Notes: generated by a model from the letters alone, not told the origin. A DNA stretch of 64,000 nt from Scatophagus argus (GCF_020382885.2 NC_058501.1:17232001-17296000), one strand, 5' to 3'. Positions 16,331-37,505 are shown, counted from the first letter of the stretch. Program-made: numbers and translations.

Positions 16331-18191
16331 GTAAGGAGAAGGGGAAAAAATGGATGCTTATACTCTGTGTTTGGAGCTATTCCTGATGGCCACGTTTGTG
16401 CTCTCCCTCCCGTTTTTCCCCCCCTTTGTGCGTTAATTATCATCATACTCCTGCGCTATGGCTAAATTATGTCCCGGTGAATTAATGTTAACAGAGTGCA
16501 CGACGCGCAACCACATTCCAGCGAGGAAAGGGCAGAGAGAGCCGGTGCGAAATGCTAGGAATCGCCATTCCCATATCATCTTTCTTTTAAGATATGCCTG
16601 CGTCTAAGGAACAGCACTGCACAGGCATCCATTCTGATTGTGAACATGTATGTGCCGCTGAACACGACTCCCCCGCCCCGTCGTAGGTGAACTATGTTCC
16701 GCCGGGGTAGTCTGAGGCAGGGCTGTAACAGCAGCTTTGGCCGCTTCTCCTCTGCATGTGTATCAATAACATTCGCAGGAAGAAAGAAGAAAGAGTCGTT
16801 GCAGTGCCCGCTCGCTGGTGATGTAAGCACAGCAACTGCATGCTGCTGCTTTGCATCACATGCAGCGGTCAATTTGTTGATAATGCATGTGCTGTATGCG
16901 TGTGCTCGTCCCTGTGTGTGTGTGTGTGTGTGTGCGTGTGCAGACCAACCGGTGATGTTAACGCTGGTGTGTGTTTGCGTCCCATTTGTTTACTGAGCAT
17001 GGACAAGGACCTGCCAGTGGACCGCAGACAGACCAGTAGCTACCACCTGTAACTGAGATTCATGATGTGTACAGTCACCCACGGGGCACTGAATGTTTTC
17101 TGTTCCTGTGTGAAACTTAGTCATGTGTATGTTAATTAGGACGAGTGCACATACACTGCATTGCCTATAAATACATGTGCCATCTTTAATGCATATGAAG
17201 TGTGAACTGTGGTTGTGACAGTTAGGGTTTTGCTCTTAAGACTGACTAAATCAGTCACTGCAGCATGCACTAATAATTTATGCATAGCCATGTGTAGTGG
17301 AGCGGCTACAGGATTTACGGGAGCTTGTCTGCTTTGACACACACACACACACACGTAAAATCAGTGTGTATCTACTATATTTTTCTGACTGCATAGCAGT
17401 GTGCATCAGAGCTGCTAACTGTTCGGCCAAATATATCCTTTCTTCATCCATTGGTGTGCACTATTTATATCCTCATTCAATATACATGAGCCATTTTTTC
17501 ATCATAGTAGTAGATGAATGAATGGATGGATTGGACGAGGCCTTGCAAAGCAGTCCACCTATGTTGTCGGGCACACCCAAATGGATAAGTAATCATGACA
17601 TTGTACGTTTCTCTAATGGTTGGTTGGCTGGATAAATAAGCATGTGATTCTGTTGGCTGTAACCAGGTCATGTAGGTTAACCACAAGTGGCTGTGGGTTT
17701 GGGGCTGTTGTGGTGAAGGTGGAAGGAGGAGGAGGAGAGGGTGGGGGGTTGGTCCCATATTCCCAAGATGTTTGCTGGAGTCTTCTTGCAGACTGCCATC
17801 CAAAATGCAGTATTACCAATAAGCACCATTTCCACTCTGTTTTTCCTATTTGTTGTTTCTGTTGCACCCAGCTATACTGTATCCAAACCAGAGCACCTTG
17901 GGTTAACCTGTTGTGGCTGTGGGTTTTTGCTGCTGTGGTGGAGACCCAAGGCAGTGAAGAAACTGTTTTGAGCGCAGTGGAAAGCAGTTGTGCCAATATA
18001 GTGTGAATTTAAATATTCTGACAGCGCTTTTGCAGTTTTACACTTAAATGTTTTCATTAAGTCATAAATCCTTGCATTCTTCTGTCAGTGCAGATAGCAA
18101 ACAATATTGCTTTATGTTCATTAAATTCTCTCTAGGACTCTGTAAGATAAAGACGGTTTAAAATGTCTTTTTTGTTTATGCTTCTTTACAG
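16331..18191 (+). other. Putative atn1 5' intron; no coding exon seen
   Basis: This stretch lies between the candidate first exon and the start-codon exon. It holds a (GT)n run at about 16912-16938, a short (AC)n at about 17337-17354, and two related segments of roughly 45 bases at 17678-17725 and 17902-17945. Short reading frames here show no domain. Confidence 0.4.
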
Positions 18192-18301
18192 GTTTTGGTA
18201 ACACTAATGGTGTAACACGTAGCCCAGTCAGTAAGCAACAGGAACCAGTTCAGTCCCTGCAATGGCTTGTGTTGTAAAATGGATGTATTAAAGAAGAAAT
18301 A

Positions 18302-27016
<8,715 letters not shown>

Positions 27017-27733
27017 GGGAGGGGACACGACAAAGAGCAGCATGGAGAAAACGGTGGGAGAACGTGTGCAAAATTAAACAAACAACGCAAAACAAACAAA
27101 AGCACTGAAAACGAAGAAGGACTCAAAGCGAAAAAGCAGGACTAATGGACGGGGGAATTCACTGAAGGAAACAAGAAGATTGTGAGCGATCAACGAAAGA
27201 TGGAGGAGAATGTAAAACTGTTGCACACTGTCCTTGCTAACCGCACCACAGTGAAGGTCCAGACTCCAGCGCTTCCCTGCGTAATGTTCTCAAACTCCAG
27301 TCCGGTTTCGTTTCACGCTCTGTACAGTTTATTAGATGGGGGCGGCAATAGTGAAGTACAGTATGTGTAAAATACTTGACGCCAGAAGGAATGTGTACAT
27401 GAGTCTCTTTTCTGTCATTGCATGTAGCTTAGGCGCTTATTCTGAACTGGTGGAACTTTTGGTTCTATTTTTAGTAATCCCCCCCCTCTTTTGTATCTGA
27501 GGGGTGTTCTATATGCATGAGACCAGCAATTTAGTGTTATGTTTATGATCAATAGTATTGTTATTATGATTAATGTTGTCTGTTTGTTGATAATGATATA
27601 ATTATATATACAGTACATATTATTTGTATTATTTTTTTACATTTTCATGGTATGGCAGTCGGTTTTTATTTTTATTTTTTATTTTCAATTTACCTTGTGA
27701 AACAAGATGCAAATGAAGGCAAAAAAATCTGGA

Positions 27734-27739
27734 AATAAA
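27734..27739 (+). terminator. atn1: Polyadenylation signal of atn1
   Basis: AATAAA about 720 bases after the stop, at the end of an A/T-rich 3' UTR (27017 to about 27760). It is followed by a T-rich and TG-containing segment. Confidence 0.55.
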
Positions 27740-27944
27740 TTATAATCTTTTTTGCTAGTCTCTTGCGTATTCGTGTTCACACAGTTCTCCCTCCCAACAT
27801 ACATTCATACTATTTGCCCTCTCTTTGTTTTATACAAGTCACTCATGCACAAAGCATATCAAATTCCTCACTCTCCTCCCCCCACCCCACCCCCCACACT
27901 TTTCTCTCTTTCTTACTCCCCTCTCTTTCTCCTCATCGGTCTGT

Positions 27945-27982
27945 CCCTCCTCCTCCTCCTCCTCCTCCTCCTCCTCCTCCCC
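27945..27982. repeat. (CTC)n microsatellite
   Basis: About eleven CTC/TCC units within a longer pyrimidine block (27855-27982), just beyond the atn1 3' end. Confidence 0.9.
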
Positions 27983-29867
27983 TCTTGGTGAGTGTAGCTA
28001 ATAGGAGACACATGGGATGAGTGTGAGACATGGGAGTTGAGTCGCTCCACTGAACACCAGCCACCCTGTAGAGCGAGCATTCCTTACTGCACTGTAAAAA
28101 TGAAAAGGAAAGAAAAAAATATAAAGAGTGAAATGGAAAAGAAGAAAGAAAGGAGGAGCTGTGAGAGTTTGATTTACAGACGCTGCTGAAGGCTCGGGGC
28201 TGTGTGTGTTCTCACCATGTCCGTCTGGAGGAATCTCCTTCAAACGGGCATGGATCACTGATTTGGGGACACGTAGATCTGGTCGAACAAACTTAACAGC
28301 AGTGCATGGTTTAAATCTTTTGCTACAATAATGCATTCTGTCTTTTTAAATTGTCTTACATGGTTCTCCACATGCCTTAAGTCTGCATCCCTTTTCTTTT
28401 TCTTCTGCAAAATAAATAAACTCATCGCACCCATGTGGCGTTGACGGTCGGGATAGTCATACTGGCTGTGAGGCATGCTGAAGTATGTGAAATATATACC
28501 TTATAGTGCATGTCTGTGAGTTGGTATGTAGGTTGTGTGTCAATGAAAGTCACCTTGAGGAAGTGTGTCAACATAATGTAAAGTATCTTCTAGCAGGACA
28601 AATCTGATTTTCCCCTCTGGTGACAACACATCTGTGGGATATTCTTAGCACTTCATCAGTCTTTTCTCAGGATGTTGTGAAAGGTGTGGATGAAAGATAA
28701 AAGACGTTTGAGAACTGCATTTCATATAGGCCTGATATTATTAGTACAGTCTTTTATTGGGGGATAATTTTCTATGTAAAATCAAGGTTATTATTAGCAG
28801 CTGTTTTTCCAAATAATTTTTATTCTTCCATGACCTACTTTTAGTGCCAGATATGAATAGTTTAGTGCTTCAGGAAGATGCACAGTGTCAGATAAGTTTT
28901 AAATCACAGGACTTCCAAGTACATCCCTGTGGTTTATGAAATTATGCGTAATTAATTGTACTGTCATTGGTGACAGACACCAATCTGGCAGCAGCAAGAC
29001 TGTAAACACTACGATTAATTTGCCATCACTTTTGGTCCCACATATGATAGCAATTTGCATGGATTAAACAAACAAGGCACAGATCAACAGATATTATTTA
29101 CGATGATTAAAGTCATCCTCTCATCTAATCAGGCCTAGGTTTTATCTGTTTTTATGCCAAAGTCATACAAGCCTAATAAAGTTTAAATGCTCCCGAATTA
29201 TTTGTACTCCTTCCCCTGAACTCCAAAATAAACATGACCAAACACTTAGCATGCAGACTACATGATGTGAAGCTCAGACAAGCTGTATTGTATTGTACTG
29301 TTGTTGAATCTAAAGTACATCAAAAACAATATCAAAACTCCTTCATGTTTTATGAGAAGACATACAAAACAAGTGAATATGAAGCTGTCACCTTCTTGCA
29401 ATTTTACAATGTGGCTCCTCTGTTTGTTTTATTCAGTTAGATGCAGTACGTTTGTCCTGTGGCACGAAGAGACACTCACACTGGACAATGAAACCTCTGC
29501 TTGAGCAAATCCTCCAACATTTCATTCATCTACAGGCGTGTCATCTCCACCAACAGCACCAACAGACAAACCGCAATGTGACACATGTGCTGGCTGAGAG
29601 CAGATTCCCTTTGCCTTTTTCACTTCCTGTCACCCGTACAATCAGTCTCTTCCAACCTCTTGCTCACTCGCTCACAGCCTGGAAAAGATGGTCCGATGGG
29701 TCTTAAAAAATATTCCACAATTAGAAAAACAATGGATGAAATCTTTGGGTGAGAACCTGGTATTCTTTGGTTGCAACCAAATCTTGCTCTCATTCATCTT
29801 TTATGGTCAGTAGTTTATAGTGTTTGTCAGTGGTGCCAAAAGTGCCCTTTTGGTCGCCCCTTTGGTG

Positions 29868-30130
29868 GATAAAACAAGATAAAGTGTCCACCAGAGTGCT
29901 CCTCCAGTGGAGAAGACCTGATGCAGCAGCAGTTAAGCTGCCCTGTGTGCTAGAAAATGAGCTGACCTCTGTATGTCCCTAAATGGTTAAACAGTGGATT
30001 GTTCTCTGCATGTGTTTTTTATGAATATTATTATTACAGAGGTGTAGTGGCTTTAACTGGAGTCACACAATAAAATAATTAAAATCTTTGTCAGGATTTT
30101 GGTCTGTTTCTTCATAACTACCCCATGTAT
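29868..30130 (+). repeat. Unclassified interspersed repeat, copy A
   Basis: It shares a diverged but collinear word order with 46286-46480: gataaaaca, a tggagaa word, gatgcag, ctgacctc/ttggcctc, tgt(a)cc-ct-aaat-gttaaa, agtcacac-gtaaaat, and a final g-ttt-gtctgtttc versus gtttgtaactgtttc. Neither copy shows coding capacity or clear ends. Confidence 0.45.
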
Positions 30131-31629
30131 ATTTTTTCATCCTTGCCCCTCAGAGTCCATTGCTGATATCTGTGAAGCCGTATGGAGTATTTTTTAATCC
30201 AAGGTTGAGCACAAAAACACTCAGATCCAGAATCATGAGGAGAAATAAGCAAATTAGGCTTTTAAGGTGTTTTTCTCTAATAGAAACTGAAACAGACGAG
30301 TGTTAGAAAGTTAAAGGCACAGAAGTTTCTTCATCCTCGAAGAAACTCGACCACTTTGAGGATCATTAACTGCGGTAAAGCTTCTGTTGGCATCAAACAC
30401 AATGTTGGGTTGGAACGTAGTGAAAAGTTGTTATTAAAGCCAACGTGGACACACAGAATATTAACTGAATATTTATGAAATTGAGGGAATATTTTGGTAA
30501 ATGTGATTTGCTGCTGGATTTGTGCTGAGGATGACAGCGGCAGATAACGAAAGAAGGCTTTTGATGCTGATGCATTCAATCCACAATCAGTCCGAATCAC
30601 CAATATTTCAATCAAAAGCTCACAAGGGTTGAAAGAAGTGTTGCACTGCACTACAGGCTGTATATACATATATATATATATATATACATATATATAACAA
30701 TAATCACATGTTGTTTCATGTATAATGAGAATGAAATGCAGAAAAAGATAGATTTACCAAACAAAAACCTCATATGATAGTAGGATGTTTTCAGCCAATA
30801 TATTTGTTCCCTCAGATACCTGAAACATCATGTACCCATTTAAAGGGAACAAAGAGCAAGGGAGCCCTTTAGCCACAGAGTTAATGGGAAGCACATTGCC
30901 CTTATGGAGATTCAGTGTACCGTCTCTGGTATTTTCTTAACCATTCAAACAAACAGCTGAGAAGCTCCAGACCGGATTGTAAAATTATACACTAAGATCT
31001 TCTCCACTACAGGCACACTTAAGTAGTCATTCGCCTCATAAGTTCTTCATATAGCCAGAGGTGAGTAACACTCGGAGAGAACAGAGCGCCTGCACATCAT
31101 TCATCTTTATTTGAATCCAGATTTTTCAATTTCAAAGAGATATTGTGTGTCATCATTCTGCGCTCTTGTCACGAGTGGTTTATTGCACCGAGCACCTGCA
31201 ATGTACATGAGAGCTCTCAGGAACTCTTTCTCCAACAAAGTGAGCGCACCCTGAAATAATAATCCAGTTCAACAAGATGTTCGGCAACATTATGAGACAT
31301 GAATGAAGTGTAGGTGCTGTCCACTTAGCAGAGTCATTATCAGCATCTCAAGAATCAGACTGGCTGACACCCGAAAAAGGAATGTGAGGACTGAAAAAGG
31401 CCATTGAAATGTGTGCACTGGCTCCTTGAACCGGGACCTAATCACAATGAGCTCTGCAAAGACAGTTAGCACTGTGTAACTAAACTAAACTTCAATACTT
31501 TTACCTGCAAATGAGAACATTAAATGTTATGTTACAATTAAATGTCATGTTTTTACCATTTATAGGACAAAATATTCAATTCTACCTCTGCTACTACTGC
31601 AAATGTACGTGAGGGTGGTAACAATTTAG

Positions 31630-32200
31630 CACCAGTGGTGGAAAGTAACTCAAGTACTGAGCTTTACAGTTTTGAGGTACTTGTTCTTTTCTTGAGTGTT
31701 TTCCTTTAATGCCACACAGTACTTCTGCCCCAAAGGGAAAGTCGAGTATTTTACTTTACTATATTTATCTAAAAGCTTTAGTTAGTTATTACTTTTCAAA
31801 TAAAACATTTTTTCAGCTCACAATATATGATTATTTGTTATAAATTAAATGACTCAGTTTAACTGCAGCTGAAACAATTAGGGGGTTAATCGGTTTCCTT
31901 TTAATTATTTCAATTTGAGGTTTGGACAAAGCAAAGCGTTGCAAAGATGTGACTTTGAGCACTGGGAAATGAACTGATCAATGAGGGAAACAATCAGCAT
32001 GTCATTAGTTGCAGTCCTGTAGTTTTAACACAAATCATTAAAAAAGTAACTCCACCTCAGCCAACTACAACACTGGAATCCTCCTTTTATATTAAAGCGT
32101 GAGTCATAATAATTTAATGATATGATAAGAGCATAGCAGTCACAGGTGTCATATTTCTATACTGCGTACTTCTGCATTTAATATTTTAAGCCAATTTTCT
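31630..32200 (+). repeat. Teleost 'TGGTGGAAAGTAACT' repeat, interrupted by another element
   Basis: It begins caccagtggtggaaagtaac followed by tcaagtactgagc, then ttgaggtacttgttcttttc and gagtattttactttact. This is the opening of a very common teleost repeat. The second half resumes after 32022 (ctccttttatattaaagcgt, then ctgcgtacttctgcattta). The middle is occupied by the element at 31866-32022. Class unknown; coordinates approximate. Confidence 0.55.
31866..32022 (+). repeat. Short 'gctgaaacaatta' repeat nested in the preceding element
   Basis: It starts gcagctgaaacaattag and ends cattagttgcagtcct. It is an internally deleted copy of the family at 18413-18750, keeping ggtttggacaaagcaaagc and gagcactgggaaa from the body. 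Its ends are inverted relative to one another. Confidence 0.5.
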
Positions 32201-34196
32201 GGATTACACCAAGAACTTCTTACTTATAGCAGACTAAACTGTGATATCACAGTGTCTGCCATGAGTTACAGGTAAGCCTACAGCTAACAGATCTGGTTGC
32301 TGTGTAATAGTGATTTTGTTGAGAAAGATGAAGTTATAAAACTATGTCACAAACCTGTCTGGGAGGAAAGAGGACATTTCACGATCAGCTCTGAAAGCTT
32401 TCAAAACAAAAATGCGGTCTGAACGCAATTCATAAAATTGTGAATAGGAAGAAGTACAATTGTCACGTAATCTCAACATTTATTTCGAACTCTGGTGAGG
32501 CCCTGCCTACCCTGCCTGGCTCACAGTTGGTGCTCCGGTTCATCTCAAAGGTCTTCTTCCACACTTTATACATCGTCACTCTGAAAGAGCAAAAAGCTTG
32601 CTGAAGCTGTACCCTAAGTGGGCCTTTTTCTGGCTGACATTTTCATTTGTCATAGTAGAAAAATCACATGTGGCGTGAAAAATGTTTATGATGGCTTCAC
32701 AGTATTTGAGTGCGTGCCAGTAAGCCAGAATGCACAGAACTGGGACTCTGAAACTGAAACAACTAAATGGAATTCAGCCATCATTCATTTGTTCATTTAC
32801 ACTTCTTGTTTTTCCTACTGTGACAAATCAAAAATGTCTTATGTTAAAAACGCCTGCAGGAACTAAAAGTCCCGGCCAAAGTGCTGTCCACAACTACAGC
32901 GAAGAACTACAACTTTTAGGAGAAATATATATATATATTAACAGTCATAAATGTATCTGCCAAACCAGCCAGTGAATTTGGGCGTTACTGCATGCACCAT
33001 CAGCCAGGACAAACAGTGTGCTACCAGTCCGCCTCCCAGAAGCTGAAAAGTTGAAATTTATTCATACTTAATACTGCTGTGCTTTTGGATCTGTGCTCCT
33101 TCAACCACCTGTTTCACTCTCTGCCTAAACTCATAACTCCCACCCCTAACTGGGCCCGACAGATAAACCTTCCACCAGAAGGGACACGGCCGGTGGCTTT
33201 CCCCCCGCAGTCCACGAAAATCCATCGTGTGGTTATCCAGCAGGCCGTTTAGAAAGATTAAGTTTAAAGGTCCACGGGCTAAAATGTTTAATTGGTTAAA
33301 ACGTGTCGGCTCATGTTTTCACACCTTCCTGGGAGCCATTGTTAATGTTAATATTAAAAACTATGCTTTCCCAGTCAAAATGTCTGCTGTGAAAAAAGCC
33401 TGTTGTGTGTGTGGAAAGACAATCAAATATAAATCATGAAGAATTTATATGTGTGATCATATTTTCTTCTAAAGGACCTTTGAGCAGAATTTTATATGCA
33501 GATTATCTGTTATATTTGTGTTCCTTTTAGACAGTTTATTAATTTTTAAGATACCCCTTTTAACTCTTAAATGAGCTATGGGCGGGTCAGCAAATACAAA
33601 CTCATGCTGTGCCGCTGCATACAGTTCAAAGCAACACAAATTTACTATAAATCATAGTGGAAAGATTGAAAAGATACCAAGTTGTGTTTTGGGAATATCT
33701 CTAAATGAGGAGCTGGTCTTGATCCTGCCAGACAATGTGGAATAAGATTATTTTTTACAAACAAAATACTGCTAAAGTAGACATTATAGGAATGGAGAAA
33801 AGTACAGTCAATCATCCATTAAAATAAAACTACAAAAATATTATAATCAAGAAATAATATAAACATAAAAAGCAAAATCAATACATTGTCACTTCCTTCA
33901 GTATATTTTTATATCCTCAGTACCACTGAGGTCAAAGGATTACCCTCATGTTTTGAATATCTTGACTCTAAGAAGGCTACTGAAGGAGTGTTCTCTCAGT
34001 TCTCAGAAAAGCAGCACATACTCGGTACATAAAATACTATGGTGTGTACTGCCAAGTACTGTGGCCAGAAAATTGTGAATGAAATGCTGTTACTGCCACC
34101 TACTGGAGTACTGTGGAACTTCCAATCGTCTCACATTCCAGCAGGGGAAAAACAGAACTCATTAAAGAAGCAAAAAAGTATTTAGAGAATTAACAT

Positions 34197-34202
34197 TTTA
34201 TT
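34197..34202 (-). terminator. Polyadenylation signal of the zinc-finger gene
   Basis: AATAAA on the minus strand (TTTATT on plus), about 215 bases after the zinc-finger stop codon. Confidence 0.5.
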
Positions 34203-34418
34203 CTGTAAAAAATACACTTACCATAACGTCTTTATAAAAGGCATTCACATCGTTTACTGCAGCTAGTTCACAAGGCTTGATGAGGTCCATGCACAATTAC
34301 CAATTTGACTAAACATAAAAAACAGACATTATATTACACTTTTTTGGCATCTACTGGGTGTTTTATACTTGACAAACATACAGTAACAACATTAATCTAT
34401 CGGACATTTCAGTGGGAG

Positions 34419-35002
34419 TCATACAGACATGTTCTCTCTCTTGTGCACACACCTCATGTGTCTGCCAAGAGACTCCATCCATTTGAAGGATTTGCCACAG
34501 TAATTACATATGAAGTGTTTCCCTTCAGTGTGGATCGTCTGGTGTCTGTTCAGGGCGCTTGTTGTGATGAAAGTCTTTCTGCATATTTCACATCTGTACG
34601 GCCTTTCTCCTGTGTGTGTCCTGATATGAGCTGCGAGGTGGGAGCAGTTACTGAAGCGCTTTTCACAAACCGAGCAGCAGTAGGGCTTGTCTTTGCTCTC
34701 CTCGCCGTTGTTGTTGTTGTTATTGTGGTTAGGGTGGAAGGACAAGGTGGGGTCCTGCAGGCTGCTTCTCAAACCGGAGGGGGACGAGATGAAGTCCTTG
34801 ATGTCTGACTCCAGGCTCTCGAGTTGCTCTGTGTCGTGATCCATCCAGAAGTCCCTGTGGCTCTTCTGCTGCTCCTTCTTCACCTGTGAGGGCTCTGGAT
34901 GCTCCTGCTCCATGCTGCTGCTGGCCCCATCCTCATCTTCACAGTGCTGGGACTCAGGAGCCTCCACTGCAGGGAATGACTGACGGTGCTGCTGCTGCTG
35001 CT

Positions 35003-35033
<31 letters not shown>

Positions 35034-35380
35034 GTGGTGATGGTGGTGGGTGTGCTGCTGCAGCTGGGCTCCAAGGCTTCTGTCCAATCGGGCCTCTGGG
35101 CATCAGACAAAAGATAACATCACAATCACGCAGGTTAACTAAAACAAAATGAACGTAAAACTGCATGAGGTTTGGTTGCAAGCAGATTCCTTTCAGACCA
35201 ACCTGACTTTAGGAGCTTCACTTGCATTCTGAGGCGACTGATTTCTAAATCTTTTGAACGAGAAATCTCCGCTTTGTACTCGGCTATTGTCTTTTCAACA
35301 GCTCCAAATATCTCCTCCGCCACCGCTGTCAATCTCTCGTTGAGAAAAACTTTCAGGGAATACATTTTGGACATTTCCAC
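34419..35380 (-). CDS. C2H2 zinc-finger protein with three fingers and an N-terminal helical region
   Basis: Probable DNA-binding nuclear protein. Two coding exons, 35380-35203 and 35095-34419, total 855 nt or 284 aa. Residues 1-59 form a charged helical segment (SLKVFLNERLTAVAEEIFG, then EKTIAEYKAEISRSKDLEIS) of the kind found in many fish zinc-finger genes. The middle is low complexity (His5, Pro, Gln5, Asn6) and acidic. Three fingers follow: residues 200-220 (CSVC...HIRTH), 228-248 (CEIC...HQTIH) and 256-277 (CNYC...HMRCVH). The last has four residues between its histidines. TGERPY links fingers 1 and 2 and TEGKHF links fingers 2 and 3. An in-frame ATG two codons downstream could also start the protein. 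I cannot name an orthologue, and no such gene is known to me at the human locus. One intron, 35202-35096. Confidence 0.85.
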
Positions 35381-35599
35381 ACTGAATTAATAGCTCTCCC
35401 TTGCGCTATGAGACGTATTCTGAAGAGTCCCTGAACGTCACGCTTCACTTGTAAACACGGACGTGAGGCTGAGCCACACAGAGTGTTCAATGTGGGGCGC
35501 TACCGCCCCCTGCCGGACCGGGGGTGCAAAGTTAAGACTCCTCATCTTTAGTGATCTCTTTATTATTAAATTCAGGTGTGGTATGGGGCTGTCGTTCAG

Positions 35600-35945
35600 G
35601 GGTTCCAGCGAAGGGAAATCTTAATACTTCAACATAGCAAGACATTTGGACAATGCTATGCTTCAAGCTTCGTAGCAACTGTTTTTGAAGGGCCTTTCTA
35701 TTCCAGTGCACAAAGTAAAGTTCATAAAGACATGGTTGGATGAGTTTGCTGTGGAAGAACTTGACTGGCCCAACACAGACCTGACCTCAACCCCATCCAA
35801 CACCTTTGAGATGAAGTGGAACAGAGACTGTGAGCCTTTGGGTCCAACATCAGTGCCTGACCTCACAAATACTCTACTGCGCTCTAAAATCTTGTGGAAA
35901 GCCTTCACAGAAGAGTGGAAGCTGGCTATGTATTTAGAGTGCAAT
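35600..35945 (+). mobile_element. Tc1/mariner-type transposase remnant
   Basis: Decayed 3' part of a Tc1-like transposase gene. Recognisable words in order are acatttggacaatgctatgc, tttctattccag, gtgcacaaagtaaagttcat, aaagacatggttggatgag, aagaacttgactggcc, gacctgacctcaaccccatc, aacacctttgagatgaagtg and ccaacatcagtgcctgacct. The peptide FIKTWLDEFAVEELDWP...PTSVPDLTN corresponds to the C-terminal catalytic region, where the family has S-P-D-L-N-P-I-E; here it reads NTDLTSTPSN, so it is damaged. Neither terminal inverted repeat was found, and the element is not active. Confidence 0.8.
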
Positions 35946-37505
35946 GTCATTAAATTGCATGTGGTGAAACGGTCAGGCGGCAACCACAAGTTTGAAATTT
36001 TGATTTTGATACTACGAGGTAAAATAACTTTCCAGTGAGATCTCAAAACTGAAACTCATCACATCAGCACAGGACTGACATCAACTAACCAGGGACTCTA
36101 AGGAGTCCTGAAGTCACCAAGTAGCCTGGCTGATAGTTACTTTGTGGTCATTTTATTAATCACAGACTTAATTACTATTTTAAAGGTCTATCGTGTTGAA
36201 TTACATTACAGTGTACAAGTATTTTTGCTATCATGTCGTGTTCCTGTGCATGCCTGCAGCACTGTGGTCACTGGAAGTGGTTCAGTCCTGTGGCTGCATC
36301 AGCACAATAAGAATACAACAAGGACAAAAACACTGGCACATGCAAATATTTGGTTAAAACCGAGTGTTTGCTGAAGAGAGAGATGCAGATTGTGAAAGGA
36401 AATCATGAATGAAACTTGAACTGAACTAACACAATTCCAGAGGCTGGTTGATCTTACAAAACCAAATGGGAAAGACTCAGAAGAATAATGTGCAATATCC
36501 AAACCCCTCTGTAGGTCCCTTCACAATAACTGGCCCCTACCAACCACTATCTGGTCTATAATTTGTCATTCTGTCCTTTTTGTTGTGGTACTTTAACTGC
36601 TGTGGGGTGTTGCTAATAAAGAACATTCATACTAACCCAGACTAGCTTGTTTTCCAGCTCAAGAGAAACAACGTCCACACACAGTTTAGTATAAAAACCA
36701 CTCACTCGCTTGCACTTTGTCTGACCTTATAGACACTTATAAATCCTTGATTGTTTATGTATTGACTGCATAAGTACCATGGTAATCAGTCAATTAAAAA
36801 CACACATTTGGTGTCCTAAAAAGTGTATTTTTATTTGGTTAATAAGCACGGTGTAATTTAGTGGTTAAGATGCATGTGATCCCTCCCCTGTTTTGCTTCA
36901 GACCAGGGACCTTCAGTGCACGTCATGTCCTTCTCTTTCCCAGAATTATCCAACTGTACCTCAGATTAAGGATTTAAAAAAAAAAAAGAAACTCGACCAA
37001 AAACATGCTTGTCTTGTCTTGCTAAAAGTGAACTTCAGGCAGACATGTTTTTGCATGTTGTGTGGTGTGTATCGGTGGGTAATGTTAAGCTTTATTTAAA
37101 CCTAATAAGAATGGGATTAAAGCCTTGATAAGACAACAGATGTGGTGACTAAAACACTCATTGTTCCTTTGGGTTTTATTTTACAGCCTAACAAAGATTA
37201 GTTTCTACAACTTTCCCCTGAGATACTAGTCTTTCACTGCTGCGTGTCTGTTTTAGCTCAGTGACGAGACAAAAATAGAAGCCACATGCTTCTTTTCGTG
37301 GCATTGTCTTAACAGTTCACTGCTGCAACAAGATACCCTCTTCCTGCCGTCCTGATCATCTGTACATGAACACACAGCCGTCTGAAAAGCAGGTTACGAA
37401 GCCTACTGGTACATACAGAAGTAGATGTTCCTATAAAATATAGGAAGTGACAAGACAGACATCTAAACAAAATCAAAACAAGACACAAAACACTAAAACA
37501 GTCTC
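35946..37505. other. Spacer between the Tc1 remnant and the tpi1b 3' end
   Basis: No gene was recognised. A few words look like retroposon tails (for example gctaataaagaacattca near 36611), but no element could be delimited. Confidence 0.4.

Larger units (their letters stand above)
27983..34190. other. Long spacer between atn1 and the zinc-finger gene
   Basis: No gene was recognised in roughly 6 kb. It holds an unclassified repeat copy (about 29868-30130), an (AT)n run near 30661-30697 and a nested repeat block (31630-32200). An A/T-rich stretch with several TAATTA/ATTAAT words lies at 28940-29190. Reading frames are short and show no family motif. A minus-strand frame at 27998-28336 gives a non-repetitive peptide, but I recognise nothing in it. 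Confidence 0.5.

Noticed and set aside
13710-18301. U7 snRNA, tRNA or microRNA genes expected near human ATN1 (RNU7-1, MIR200C cluster)
   Set aside because: I looked for the U7 histone-pairing word and for clear tRNA boxes and found neither. The miR-200 cluster lies past PTPN6 in human, and PTPN6 is absent here.
27998-28336. 112-codon minus-strand frame with a non-repetitive start
   Set aside because: No recognised domain, and the second half is a Phe/Leu-rich low-complexity run. No splice partner was found.
33227-33439. 70-codon frame with two CxxC-like cysteines near its end (CCVCGKTIKYKS)
   Set aside because: Too short and isolated, in repeat-like A/T-rich sequence. The cysteines do not form a known finger.
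34305-34808. 167-codon plus-strand frame
   Set aside because: Antisense shadow of the zinc-finger exon; the minus strand has the intact C2H2 fingers.
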